Positions 12,632-23,726 of a stretch of DNA of 64,000 nucleotides are shown here, piece by piece (position 1 is the first letter of the stretch; every line of letters begins with the position of its first letter). The stretch is from Scilla litardierei (Eukaryota > Streptophyta > Magnoliopsida > Asparagales > Asparagaceae), in the NCBI GenBank assembly GCA_030789695.1, contig CM061139.1, positions 201,659,641 through 201,723,640 of the forward strand, given 5' to 3'. The translations under genes and the position numbers were made by a program. The notes below the pieces were generated by a model that saw nothing but the letters and a program-made list of their open reading frames with translations, ran no database searches and had not been told where the DNA came from.

Positions 12632-14391
12632 TGTTGCGAGATTTATGCCCTCGAGGCAATTTATCTCCGTGTATCTATACAAACTTCTTGTGCAAAATTA
12701 CAGTAAGCTGTATGGTAAGAATTTATATAAGTTAAATCATAATGTAGTTATCATTAGAAATTAACTTAGGTAAAGTCCTGAGACTTAATGCAAGGTCAAA
12801 CATATATCGAGATGAGGATCTCGATCATGGAGAAGTGATTGACCGTCAGTAGCATAAGTCTAGAAACGTTCGTGGTCGTAGATGTTTAGAGAAAAGGATA
12901 TCGAAACATCGGATAAACCATTGTGTCTTAGTCTTCATCGTATAGCGGTGACGATGATCTCATGGTCGTTTGACTTGTCGAAGTCGGAGACGAGACACAG
13001 GTGCTCATTGGAGAATGAGTTAAATGAACGACCCACAAGAGTTATCATATGGTTATGATTAACAAAACTGTCAATGATAACTCTTAGTGATGATATGCAA
13101 GTTGGTCTTTGACTTGAGGTCATTGTACGAACATGTACGTGAACGGTGTCACTTAGATATCTGACCTATCTTCGAGGCTAGGCCTGTCGAAAAGTCTTTG
13201 GTTGGGTGACATTTGAAGTGTGCGAGGAGAGTAATGACCAAGATAGGATTCGTCACTCCCGGTCATGGGAGTTAGTGTCGTTAGTGTCAGTTCGATCTTT
13301 AGCGAAAACTCTGGCCAGAGTATGTTGGAAGATGTCCAACATTATTTGACTAAAGATCGATGGAAACTAACTGGCTTCAAGCTATTGGGGTTGACAGTTT
13401 GACACTATCAACACTAACTCCCATTGAGCCCAGGCTGGGTTGCAGGTGCCTAGTCAGCCTGTTTTGTGCAGTGGGGCCCACTCAGTGGGTCACATGTCTA
13501 GGTACAGAAACCCTAGTCTGTGTGCAGTTTTTTACGGCTGTTTTTGGATGAAAAATAGCTTTGGGCTCATCTTTGGATGATCAATTGAGGGGTCAAACGG
13601 ACTCCGATTGACTCGCCGTTTTTCCTACGCGTTCACCGTTGAATGCCCTTCGATTTGATAGGTTGTATCAATCGTGAAGCTCAACGGTGAGGGAGTTAAA
13701 ATTCATGAAAGTTTGGCCTTTATGAAAGGCAAACTAGCTTGAATTATTAACTCCAAATATTTAGTCCAACATCGGAAGTGGAGTAAAGGGGAAAAGTCTG
13801 CCGCCTATATAAATAGGGGTCTGCTCCCCTCCTCTAAACTCGTCACAAGCTCTAGATCTGAGCAGCTCCCAAAAATGTTGGAGCACGCTCAGATCTAAGC
13901 TTAAATTAACATTCTCTTCTTCCTAGAATTCTGCCTTGCTCCTGAAGGGCTCTAACAAAGCCACGAAGATGTTTTGATCTGATCCGGAGTCTTGGCGAAG
14001 GTTCACACTCATGTGAAACCTTCTTTGGTGCGTGGTTGGCTCGACGACAAGGGGATTGCTCGCCTTGGGACGCGGAGCGGTTCATCGTGGGACGGGGAGC
14101 GGCTCGGAAGACGGTGCAGTACACCTTACCTGTACCAATACAAGGTTCCAGATATGTAATTTAGTAGCTTTCTAGAATAATTTTAATAATGTCGCAGTAG
14201 TATAGATCCCTCTTGGGGTGGTCAGATCCACCCCAGGTCGGCATAGATTCTGGTTAAGGTTCTGGCTTTCCTTAGGGCCTTAGCTAAATTGTTTAGCTAT
14301 ATGTATTTTCGCTGCGTTTTTATCCCTCTGTTGTCCGTCCGACTTAGGACGGGAACAGATCTGTGCCCTAAGGGTCCGCCAAACCCCATCA
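12632..14391 (+). repeat. 3' LTR of copia-B, internally deleted
   Basis: This 1760-bp copy has a TATA box at about 13806. Alignment to the 5' LTR breaks near 13400 and resumes near 13428 at CCCAGG-TTGCAGG, so about 620 bp present in the 5' copy are missing. A filler of about 28 bp bridges the gap. Confidence 0.85.
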
Positions 14392-16560
14392 TAAAATAAA
14401 TCTTGGAACATATGTAGTAAAAATGATTTCTTGATTAAAAATTAGTTTTTGCCATTTTAAATTGTTTAAAAATGCTTAATAATTATTTAACAATCTTGAA
14501 AACTACCTACTAGCCTTAGAAAAATATTTTAAGCTTAATTAAACTCATTTGCGTAGTTAAAATCATTTCTTGCTCATTCTCTTATACTATTACGTATTTT
14601 TACGTTTTCATTTAATTGTTAAATTGAGTCGTGAAGTCGTGAACTTTTGTGAGGCTATTATACGGACTGTTGAGACACCATGGAACCATTGTACGCATCT
14701 AATGATGCAGATGAAATGAATATAAATGAATGGAAGATGAAACTTTAATATAAATGAATGGAAGCTGGAACTTCAATATAAATAGATAGTACACATACTT
14801 TTGACCCGGCACTTGACTTGACCGTGGAATTGTGGTGGTCTATGATCACAAGTGTTACGGAGTGACTGGATGCACCCAACCGAATACGTACAACACATTA
14901 CGGAGGTTAGAGCTTGACCGTCGCCATATAGGGTCGGTGAGCAGCATCGCGGATTGGCCCCCGTCACATGGCACATGTTAGTCATCTCTCGTACTATTGG
15001 ACATGGACTTATCACTAGAACAGACTAGTTATTAAATATTGCTCTAACATCTTATTTTACATGTTGCTATAACGTTACAATTTTGATATCAAATGCTAAA
15101 TTGTTACAGGATGCTAATGGTATTGCAAATTGCTATCAAATGATTAAATTGCTGCATGTTGCAAATTGTTGCGAATGTTTAACTGATATAACTCTGTTAA
15201 AATTAAACTTATTGCTTGTCTTTAACTCTTTGAAATTAAACTTATTACGTGTCTTGAACTCTTTTAAATTAAACTTATTGCTTGTCTTTAAAGTTCAGCT
15301 TGTTTCAAATTTTAAATACTTAACGTTTTGTTTTGAAGATTATCTTGTCGAGTAAACCTCGCTGACGGACATTTCACTTTGTTGTTTTACGAAATGTCAG
15401 TCGGGTATTGATAGTGAGTTCACTGAAGACACTACAGCAAAAGTCAAGCCAGTGCTCGAAGAGTACTGGAGTACATACCCGCTGAAGATTAGACGATCAC
15501 CTTCGCGACTGCTCCTTTATATTTGAAATAAATGTTATTTGTGTGCTTTGTTTGTATTGGCCATGCCAGACCCAAGATGAATCTTAATTATTGTACGCTG
15601 GATATGTAATAATGTTGTTTGGATTGCTTCTTAAATTTGCATGTAAGGACCTGCAGTTTTTATACAGAGGTTTAGTGTGTTTAAGCCAAGGAGGAAGAAA
15701 AGAAAAGAAAAGAAAAAAGTACTCCTACTTGTTTAAGTACACCGTGGACCCGCTCGTGTCCTCGCTCCCTAGTAGAATGGAAAGCGACGCGTGACACATG
15801 AACATTCATTTTTTGTTCTTCTTATTGCAAAAGCATGAAGCTAAAACATGCATTATTTCATATACAATTCTAAGGTTGAATCCTATCTAGGGTTGTTAGA
15901 AATCCTATCTCTATTGTCCTTCTCTCTTCAAGCTTTGGCCCTTCTTCTTCATCCTCCTCCTTCTTCCTTCTCAGTTTATTGCTTCTACTCTTCCACCAAC
16001 TCATATGATGAGCAATAGCACCCAAGAGAAGAAAGGAATGCTATAGAGGTGTGCAGAGTGAGGGTGGAGTGGCCCTATGGGTGCTCAGCCTCCTTGAAGT
16101 CTAAGAGGAGAGGGAAAATTTCAGCCATAATAAGAAAACAAGGGAGAGGAGAAATGAGAGATTTTCGTCTTCGTCTTCTTTTCTTTTCTTTGAATTTTTT
16201 CTCTTTTAATCCTCTTCCATACCACCTCATGCTCCCATAAATTCATGTAAGCTTGCCGCCTAATAATGGGTTAGGTGAAGTTTAAGCATGACATGACACA
16301 TATTAGGGTTATGTGGCTTCTTTAGAAAATTTGTAATATTAATTTTTAGAAAAATAGATTACTCCCTTAATACTTCATACCATGTTTAAATACAATGTAT
16401 TTCCATTCAAATACGCATCCATTTAAATTGTAATGGTGTTTAAAAATTATTAAAAAATAATTTTATAATTACAAAAATTAGGAAAAATTCATAGAAATAC
16501 CTAGAAATTTATACGTACACATATGTCCAGAAATACATACGTTATACTCATATATAAGGA
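14392..16560. other. Non-coding stretch with small repeats
   Basis: No gene is recognised. About 14718-14790 repeats AATATAAATGAATGGAAG two to three times. Positions 15200-15298 hold a 33-bp unit (AAATTAAACTTATTGCTTGTC) three times, which creates a spurious leucine-rich frame. A (GAAAA)n run lies near 15690-15717 and a pyrimidine-rich stretch at 15915-15990. Confidence 0.5.
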
Positions 16561-16569
16561 GACTGGGTA

Positions 16570-17440
16570 TTACATGGTGCGTGGGGCGGGTGTGTGCGCG
16601 TGGGGTGGGTGGGTTGTGTGCATGGGGTGTGTGCGCTTGGGGGTGTGTGCAGGTGTGTGTGTGTGTGTGGGCATTGGGGGTGGGTGTGCGTGCGTGGGTA
16701 GGTGGGTTGTGTGCATGTGGTGTGTGTGTGTGTGTGTGCATGGGTGGGGGTGTGTGGGGGTAGGCGTGTGTGCGTGGGTAGGTGGGTTGTGTGTGGTGGT
16801 GGGTGGGTTGTGTGCATGGGGTGTGTGTGCTTGGGGTGGATGTGTGCATGGATGTGTGTGACCAGTTGAAGTATTGGCTCAATCTGGGAACTACAAGGTT
16901 GACGATCACCATGCACCAACCCACCCCAATGCACACACACACCCAATGCACACACCCCATGCACACACACCCCATGCTCTCGCCCACCCACATGCACACA
17001 CACACCCCCCCCACCCACTCCCCACCCATGCACCAACCCACCCCAATGCACACACACACCCATGCACACACACCCCCATGCACCCTACCCCATGTCCACA
17101 CCCACCCACGTGCACGCATGCACACACCCATGCACCAACCCATCCCAATGCACACACACCCATGCACAAACCCCCCAATGCACACACCCACCCACCCCAT
17201 GCACACGCACCCATTCCCACACCCACCCGCCATCCACGCACACACCCACACACAACCCCATGCACCAACCCACCCCAATGCACACACCCCCCCCAATGCA
17301 CACACCCACCCCATGCACACACACAACATGCCCACACCCACCCCATGCCCACACACATGCACCCACCCACCCCAATGCATATACCCCCACCCACACACAC
17401 CCATGCACCCACCCCCCACCCAATGGATACACCCACCACA
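16570..17440. repeat. Strand-switching G/T-rich then C/A-rich minisatellite
   Basis: From about 16570 to 16860 the plus strand is almost only G and T (words such as GTGGGTTGTGTGCATGGGG). After a 50-bp unique spacer (about 16861-16910) it becomes almost only C and A (ATGCACCAACCCACCCCAATG recurring near 16910, 17029, 17131 and 17261) until about 17440. The right half is the reverse complement in kind of the left half, so the locus is an imperfect inverted repeat of about 290 and 530 bp. Long open frames on both strands here (His/Pro/Thr-rich or Gly/Val/Cys-rich) are by-products of the repeat. Confidence 0.9.
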
Positions 17441-18719
17441 TTCATGGTATTAACTTTTAAAAGGCCCAAACGTGAGGGTATTAACTTTTAAAAGGCCCAT
17501 CCAGAGGTAAATTTGTCTAAATTTCTGTATTTTGGACGGAAAATTTAAAGAAAGTATCAACTTAAAAGCGTCGAAAAACTATTGGGTATATATTTTGACG
17601 AAAAGAAATATAACTGTATTAACTTAAAAATGCCCCAAACATGAGGGTATTTTCTACAATTTACCCTTTTTAATGCTTCGGAAATGACGACCTGAACAAT
17701 GGGGATCGAACTTGACGGCCCTACTGGAAGCGAGGGAAAGTGACGGACTTCGGTCCTTTGCTAATACAAAGCTTGAAATAAAAAGCCACTCAATCCGTAC
17801 TTTAAAAAGGCAAGCATCCGTGCATTGCACAGATATTTGAACTTCTCATATTTGTAAAAATAATAATTAAGATAAGGTTTTAAATTATTATAATAAATTA
17901 ATGGACAACTTTGGGAAAAGAGACCAAAATTAAAAATAATTTGAAAAATCAACCAAAAAATATATATCTAGCAAAACCGATCATGTTTGGACAATGTCAA
18001 CATTAAGAATGTGAATGGACACTAACTGGCATTGGATCGAATTGGCCGCACTTGCCAAGTGCGACCAATTTGATGCTTCTTACCTATTTTGACCGCACTT
18101 GACAAGTGTGGCCAAATCGAGTTAATAAAATATCTATTCTATAAACACAAATGTTTTTGAATCCTGGGGCTGGCTAGTACAATATAAAAAGTGGCTTAGA
18201 TTTGATCATGTGGAACGGAAGGTTGAGATGGGTTTTGAGAAAGTTTTGAGGGAGGATCCATTTGGTTGGAAAACTCAATATTTTGATATTTGTATGGAAA
18301 CACGCAAGGGTCAAGATCTTGAGGGGATGGAATCATAACTTTTGGGAGGAAATTTGTTGGAAAAACCAAAACTTTTGAAACTTGCACAATCTCTCTTCCC
18401 AAAATTTAATGCACGTTGGTTAGCAAAATGTGTACGGTGATTAGCGGCACTACCAAGTCAAGACTCAGGCGTAATCCTAATTAAATTTCATTCAATTTCG
18501 CCCTATTTATTTTCGATTTATATGTAAATATATTTTGGATAAGTAATTATTAATTTATTTAAAGTCAACGAACACAATAGAGCCCAGCAGTGGATGATAA
18601 TTTTGGATCTATTATTCAAATTTCAAATCAAAATGTCAATGGGTCACCTAATCTTAGTTGTTAATTATGTTTAGGTTGTTGAAATCAAGTTTAGATTCCT
18701 ATCTAAATACTTCTGCGCC
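17441..18719. other. Non-coding stretch with short repeats and hairpins
   Basis: No gene is seen. GTATTAACTTTTAAAAGGCCCA occurs twice (near 17447 and 17478), with a weaker copy near 17612. Two similar hairpins, CGCACTTG-C-CAAGTGCG at about 18047-18065 and CGCACTTG-A-CAAGTGTG at about 18092-18110, sit 45 bp apart. Confidence 0.5.
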
Positions 18720-18940
18720 CGCGCCGAAGCTAAAATTTTCTTCGTTAAATTTTGGAGGGGTTAATAATATTTGGTGAGATCAAATGTTTTGAGGGGATAT
18801 CTTAAATGACCGTATCCAATTGCATAAGCGCCAAAGGCGTCCGCGCCGAAACTAAATTTTTGTTCGTTTAAATTTTGGATGAGAAAATAATTTTTGGGGA
18901 GAACAAATATTTTGAGGGGATATCTTAAATGAACCGTGCC
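18720..18940. repeat. Diverged tandem duplication of about 121 bp
   Basis: GCGCCGAAGCTAAA...GAGGGGATATCTTAAATGA (from 18720) is repeated as GCGCCGAAACTAAA...GAGGGGATATCTTAAATGA (from 18842) with about 15 percent differences and small indels. Confidence 0.7.
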
Positions 18941-18976
18941 CGAGTGCACGAGTTAGGACTAGTATGTATATATTAG

Positions 18977-19085
18977 CAAATGGAAGTAGTCTAGTGGTAC
19001 GAGCATAGTGGTATTACTCTTAGTTTGTTTGAGATAGGTCCTGAGTTCAATCCTTGGAATTCCCGCCCGTCCGGTTTGACATCCC
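18977..19085 (+). mobile_element. tRNA-derived SINE-like unit
   Basis: A pol III A-box-like TAGTCTAGTGG (about 18985) is followed 60-70 bp later by a B-box-like GAGTTCAATCC (about 19042), the arrangement of a tRNA-related SINE head. No clear tail or target duplication was identified. Confidence 0.4.
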
Positions 19086-19862
19086 TATTCATGAGGAAAT
19101 TACCCTTGTGCCATTGTCCCATGTGGCGATGTGACATTGTCGCATGGGACCAACATGCCACCTATGACATTAGCACGCTGAATATTCTCTAATTTCTAAG
19201 ATAGATATAATACTTTGGACATGTGTCATAAATGTGACATATGTCCCGAATTTCCCTAATTTCTATGCAGAATCAGTGCCCCCGCTGCTGCCCAGCTGAT
19301 TCTGTTCTTTGTTGGTGTGCACGCGTGATTGTGTTACGTTCAGATTCGGTTTTTTTGCAGCTGTTCATTTATGCTAAACCCAAACCCAAAGATAAGTATT
19401 TCTTTTCATGCTCTTTAATATCATGTGTTTACTCGTTTAATATTTTATGTTTTATCGTCTAACTTAATATTATTTTTTGGTATGGTCATCATGGCAAGGA
19501 CGGTCCTTCCGGCCCAGAAGCTGACAGAGGGGGTGATGGCAGGCACGGTGGCGATGGCGTCTTGGCGAGGGGTTGCGGTCTTGGTGACGATGGCGGTGGC
19601 GAGTGTAGCAGGCAATAACGGGGGCTATGACAGGAGTTTAAGTTTTTTTTTGTTTTGTTACATTGCGGCCATGTAGGAGAATTTCTAATTATGTAATATC
19701 AATACATTTTTTGTATTGGTGTGCATTTAATTTATATTAGTTTCGCGTATTTCTGTTTGTGGAATTATATATGTGGATCTATTTGTTGTATACTTGTACC
19801 TTTTGATATTTTTGTTACCAATTTAATTATTATATGCAGGGATCTATGCAATTAATTTTTTT
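19086..19862. other. Non-coding stretch with a GC-rich patch
   Basis: No gene is identified. A small GC-rich patch (about 19480-19640) reads in one plus frame as a Gly/Asp-rich peptide (GGDGRHGGDG). It may be the last coding scrap of the DNA transposon whose palindromes follow, but no motif proves this. A hairpin with GTCCCATG / CATGGGAC arms lies at about 19117-19153. Confidence 0.35.
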
Positions 19863-20290
19863 TACTTAATGGCCACGGACAAATCCGTGGCCAATATTTA
19901 TTTTTTGCCACGGAATATTCGGTGGCCGAAAGTTATCAACCACAGATTTTTGCACAAATTCGTGCACGAAAACCGTGGCAAATAGGTTTTAGCCACCATC
20001 ATATCCGTGGCTGAAACAAAGAAAATTGCGACGGAATAATCAGTGGCCGTAAGTATTGCACCACGAATTATGTGCACGGTATACATCATGTTGGTGCATA
20101 AAATCCATGGCAGATAAGTAATAGCCACATGCATATCCGTGGCACAAATTCAACGTCAGCCATAGATATGTCCGTGGCCGATAGTTTTATATAGTTTTTT
20201 ATTTTACTTATCGGCCGCGGATATCTATTGCATTTATTTCGTGGCAGATTATCGGCCACAGAAAAGTCCGTGGCCAAAAGCCCCAACAGC
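19863..20290. mobile_element. CACTA-like subterminal palindrome block
   Basis: About a dozen copies in both orientations of the word GCCACGGA / TCCGTGGC are packed here. The block starts with a 9-bp-arm palindrome at 19871-19892 (GGCCACGGA-CAAA-TCCGTGGCC) and ends with a similar one near 20253-20276. Dense inverted subterminal motifs of this sort are typical of plant CACTA (En/Spm) transposons, where the transposase binds. The expected CACTACAAGAA terminus is not visible at either side, so the assignment to CACTA is an inference. Confidence 0.45.
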
Positions 20291-20312
20291 CATTACAGTA
20301 TATGTTGAATCC

Positions 20313-21958
20313 TGTGGATGTCAAACAACACTAGAAGGGGGGTTGAATAGTGTTGTGCAAATAGTAAACTTTTTCGATTGTTAATACACGTCCTTCTAAT
20401 GTTGCCTAAGAAACCAAGTAGAGCAATCTACGCTTGGTTCTTAATCAACAAAATAATCTTAAAATACACAGAGTAATTTCACAGCAGGTAGTTGACTCCC
20501 TATGAACAGTAGTCGACTCCCAGAGTATTAATAAGCGCAGACAAGATTGCAAGTGATACAAATATTATATTCACAACGGATAACAGTAAGTTGATCTTTG
20601 CAATAGATGAACAATAATTAGCAAATAATAAAGTAAGAGCAAGGATAAACAAACACAGATAAGCAATCACAGACACAAGGATTTTTATCCTGGTTCTCCA
20701 CAACTTTTGGGTACGTCCAGTCCCCGACCAATCCGGTACGAGATTTTCCACTATCTGCCTTGGCAAATACAAGTACCTAACTCCACTCGTTAGGATTTCC
20801 AACGACCTAGTCTTGACCAGGATTTCTAACTGGCAACACCTAGACTTGTCTAGTGTTCAAACAACAACACAATAAAATTGATATCCAATTCACCACAATA
20901 AATTGGTGGAGATTGGTTTTACACCCAGATTCTATAGCCAAACAATGATAGACAAAATTGTGTGTAGTGGCTTGATAGAATGAGATTCTAGATCACACAA
21001 AGATACGAATGAATTCTTTGTGATCTAGATCTAAAGTTTTTCAAAAAATCTTTTAAACAAAAATTGAGAGAAAAGTAATACGGATTTGAAAAACAGTTAG
21101 CCAATAAAACAAGAATATGATCTTTAAAAAATAATAACAGAATTTCGCAAGATCACAAATAAAATCGAATTGGCTAGAGAAAGAATGAGAGCTTAGAACT
21201 TTAGAGCGTTTGCACGAGAGATTTTAAATTCGATAGTTGTTGTTTTTATCTTAATGAAAACGGTCCTCTATTTATAGGACAAAACTGAGAATTCGAATTT
21301 CAAAATACTTTGACTTTTGACCCAAAAATCATGGAGAAAATCGCTCAACGATATTTCAAAATTCAAGTCAAAACGTCAAATTTTTACAGCTGGTAGTCGA
21401 CTCCCTAGGAGTGGTAGTCGACTCCCAGTGTGTTTCAGGAAATCTTGATTCTCAGCTGGTAGTCGACTCCCTACCTTTGGTAGTCGACTCCCAGAGGAGT
21501 TTTTCCTGCGACACAGCTAGTCAGACAGGTAGCTAACTCCAGGGTGTGTGGAGTTTCACTACGGAATTTATAAGATGACTAGGGAAAGCTCTCAAAAACA
21601 TTTTTGAAGATGATTTAAAAGATATTCAAAAATATTTTCAAATCGTTTGTGTGTGTATGTTTGTCTATATGATTTGGCTTTAACAATACCCTAAATAGAC
21701 ACAACACACTCACTATAGACTTAGGACACGCCTTCGAAAGCTTGATCAGTTTGATGAAGTGGATGTGAGCTTCACTTGAGTCTTAAGCTTCTTGTTCTAT
21801 TTGAGCTTTGAACTTCATTATTTGATCTTAGCCACGTTCGTCCTAGTCTTTTGAGCGTAGATTGCGCTTCTTTGAGTATGAGTAAAGCTTCGCATATCCT
21901 GCACACTTAATTGTAGTGTAGTTAGTACACTAAGTTTCATTTGGTGTGCTCATCATCA
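20313..21958 (-). mobile_element. Probable solo LTR, SIRE-like
   Basis: On the minus strand the unit begins TGATGATGAGCACACC and ends GACATCCACA, giving TG...CA ends about 1646 bp apart with no internal coding sequence. The plus-strand end word CAACACTAGAAGGGGGG resembles LTR ends of plant SIRE-type copia elements. Flanks GAATC/AAATC agree at four of five bases if the edge is set one base out. The LTR carries two clusters of GGTAGTCGACTCCC (20487-20521 and 21391-21540). Confidence 0.55.
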
Positions 21959-22005
21959 AAATCACTTGGGGGTGGAATTCAATTTCCATCAGTATCAACC
22001 ATCAA

Positions 22006-23095
22006 AATCACTTGGGGGTGGAATTCACTGAGTGAATTCATAGTGCAACAAGGATTCACAACAAATGAAGTCTGCCCTTGCATCTTCATACGAGCAAAGG
22101 GAACAGACTTCGTAATTATCGCCGTCTATGTAGACGACTTGAACATCATCGGATCTCCTGCAGAGATAGATGAGATATCCACAAGTCTCACACAGACTTT
22201 TGAGATGAAAGACCTCGGCAAAACGAAGTTTTGCCTAGGCCTACAAATTGAACATTTAAGCGGAGGAATCATGTTGCACCAATCGACATATACAAAGAAA
22301 GTGCTGAAAAACTTTCTTATGGACAAATGTCATCCGCTTAGCACACCAATGGTCGTCAGATCATTGGATGTTGAAACAGACCCCTTCCGACCGCTGGAAG
22401 AGGTGGAGGAAACACTGGGTCCTGAAGTACCCTACTTAAGTGCAATTGGAGTACTCCTATACCTGGCAAACTGCACGCGTCCCGATATAGCGTTCGCAGT
22501 AAATCTACTAGACAGATACAGTTCAGTGCCCTCAAAGCGCCACTGGAACGGAGTGACACAACTTCTGCGCTACCTCCAATGGTCTGTAGACATGAGACTA
22601 TACTTCAAGAAAGGTGTATCCACCGACCTGGTCGGTTACGCAGATGCGGGATACAGGTCCGACCCACATACCGCAAAGTCCCAGACCGGTTTCGTATTCA
22701 CATACGGTGGGACGACCATCTCATGGAGATCCGTGAAGCAGACATCCACAGCGACCTCATCCAACCACTCCGAGCTCATCGCGATCCACGAAGCTAGCCG
22801 AGAATGCTTCTGGCTTCGATCAGTCATCAACCACATCCTTAAGACCACCGGCCTGAAGACGGGAGATCTTGGGCCAACCACCATGTACGAAGACAATGCT
22901 GCCTGCATCGCTCAACTACGAGGTGGCTACATCAAAGGTGACAGGACGAAGCACATTTCCCCCAAGCTCTTCTGGACGCATGAACAACAAGTGGACAACC
23001 AGATCGACATCCAGCAGATCCAGTCCTGCAACAACATGGCTGACCTATTCACTAAAGCTTTGCCTCGCAGTACCTTTAGAAAACTTGTACTATGA
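22006..23095 (+). pseudogene. 3' fragment of copia pol: RT end and RNase H
   Basis: An open plus-strand frame to the stop at 23093-23095 encodes the end of a copia RT and all of RNase H. Visible motifs are AVYVDDLNIIG (RT catalytic YVDD), FEMKDLGKTKFCLGLQIE, YLANCTRPDIAFAVN, GYADAGYRSD (RNase H), TTISWRSVKQ, YEDNAACIAQ, GDRTKHISPK and ADLFTKALP. Similarity starts near 22006 at W-x-SLSEF, so gag, protease, integrase and most of RT are missing. A 27-bp segment just before it (near 21959) duplicates 22006-22030. A 3' leader with two GGTTTTTCCCACTGGGTTTTCC blocks follows. Confidence 0.85.
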
Positions 23096-23485
23096 ATTGG
23101 GATGAGACAGCTGAGAGATGTACAAGCCTGAAGCTTGTACTTATCAGGGGGAGTTAACGTAGTGCTGTATTCTTTTTCCTTGGCTGTTGGTTTTTCCCAC
23201 TGGGTTTTCCATAGTCAAAGGTTTTAACGAGGCAGCCACATTAACTCTGGATTCAGAATTATCCACCACTGATGTTATCCATCGATCAGGGGAAGTTATA
23301 GAGACTTGTACTCTTTTCCCTTAGCCACTGGTTTTTCCCACTGGGTTTTCCTTGGCAAAGGTTTTAATGAGGCAAGCACTCTTAAACTTAGAGATCCAGA
23401 AGTATCTCCAGACCCATGATCAAATAAGCTTCATGAACCCTGAAGCGTTCACCATGGCTTACAACAATGGATGGATAAGGGGAAG

Positions 23486-23726
23486 TGTTATAAACGGGCT
23501 TTTGGTGGGCCTATCCGTTAGTGGGTATCCACCCATTATGTAACCATACCACTATAAATATAGGGCTATGGTGTCCATAACCGCCAAGTTTACAACAGGT
23601 ACAAGTTATTTTTGAAAAAGATAGTTACATTTTATCATTTACCTTTACATAATCACGCGTTTTTTGATAAGATATTTTTGAAAATATTTAGATAAATATT
23701 CAGTTAATTTATCTTAACAATAACAA
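23486..23726 (+). repeat. 3' LTR of the truncated copia, upstream of DGK
   Basis: A purine tract GGATAAGGGGAAG (23473-23485) leads into TGTTATAAACGGGC, a typical copia polypurine-to-LTR junction. A TATA box CTATAAATATAG lies at 23552-23563. The right edge is set at TAACAATAACA (about 23726) because of a CA end, and is uncertain. The LTR has the same orientation as the kinase gene that starts a few hundred bases downstream. Confidence 0.55.

Larger units (their letters stand above)
3334..14391 (+). mobile_element. Old Ty1/copia LTR retrotransposon (copia-B), split by a nested element
   Basis: Two long direct repeats (3334-5691 and 12632-14391) begin TGTTGCGAGA and end CCATCA. A perfect initiator-Met tRNA primer site TGGTATCAGAGC lies one base inside the left repeat (5693-5704). 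A purine tract ending GTGGGAGA lies just before the right repeat. The flanks TAAAT (3329-3333) and TAAAA (14392-14396) are a near-perfect 5-bp target duplication. Order and content fit Ty1/copia: integrase and RT scraps and an RNase H end (G-L-A-D-P-L-T-K) lie on the plus strand before the right LTR. The element is dead, because every coding part is broken. An Athila-like element (8119-11198) interrupts it. Confidence 0.88.

Noticed and set aside
15083..15355. 90-codon leucine-rich frame with LKLNLLLVFNS repeats
   Set aside because: It is a direct read-through of a 33-bp AT-rich tandem repeat; the period happens to be a multiple of three.
16478..17491. Frames of up to 313 codons rich in His/Pro/Thr or Gly/Val/Cys
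   Set aside because: All frames on both strands are open here because of the G/T and C/A minisatellite. No promoter, splice pattern or complex sequence supports a gene.
21941..22030. Start codon at 21941 for the copia RT/RNase H frame
   Set aside because: The first 30 or so codons come from the end of the neighbouring solo LTR and a duplicated segment. Homology to copia begins only near 22006.
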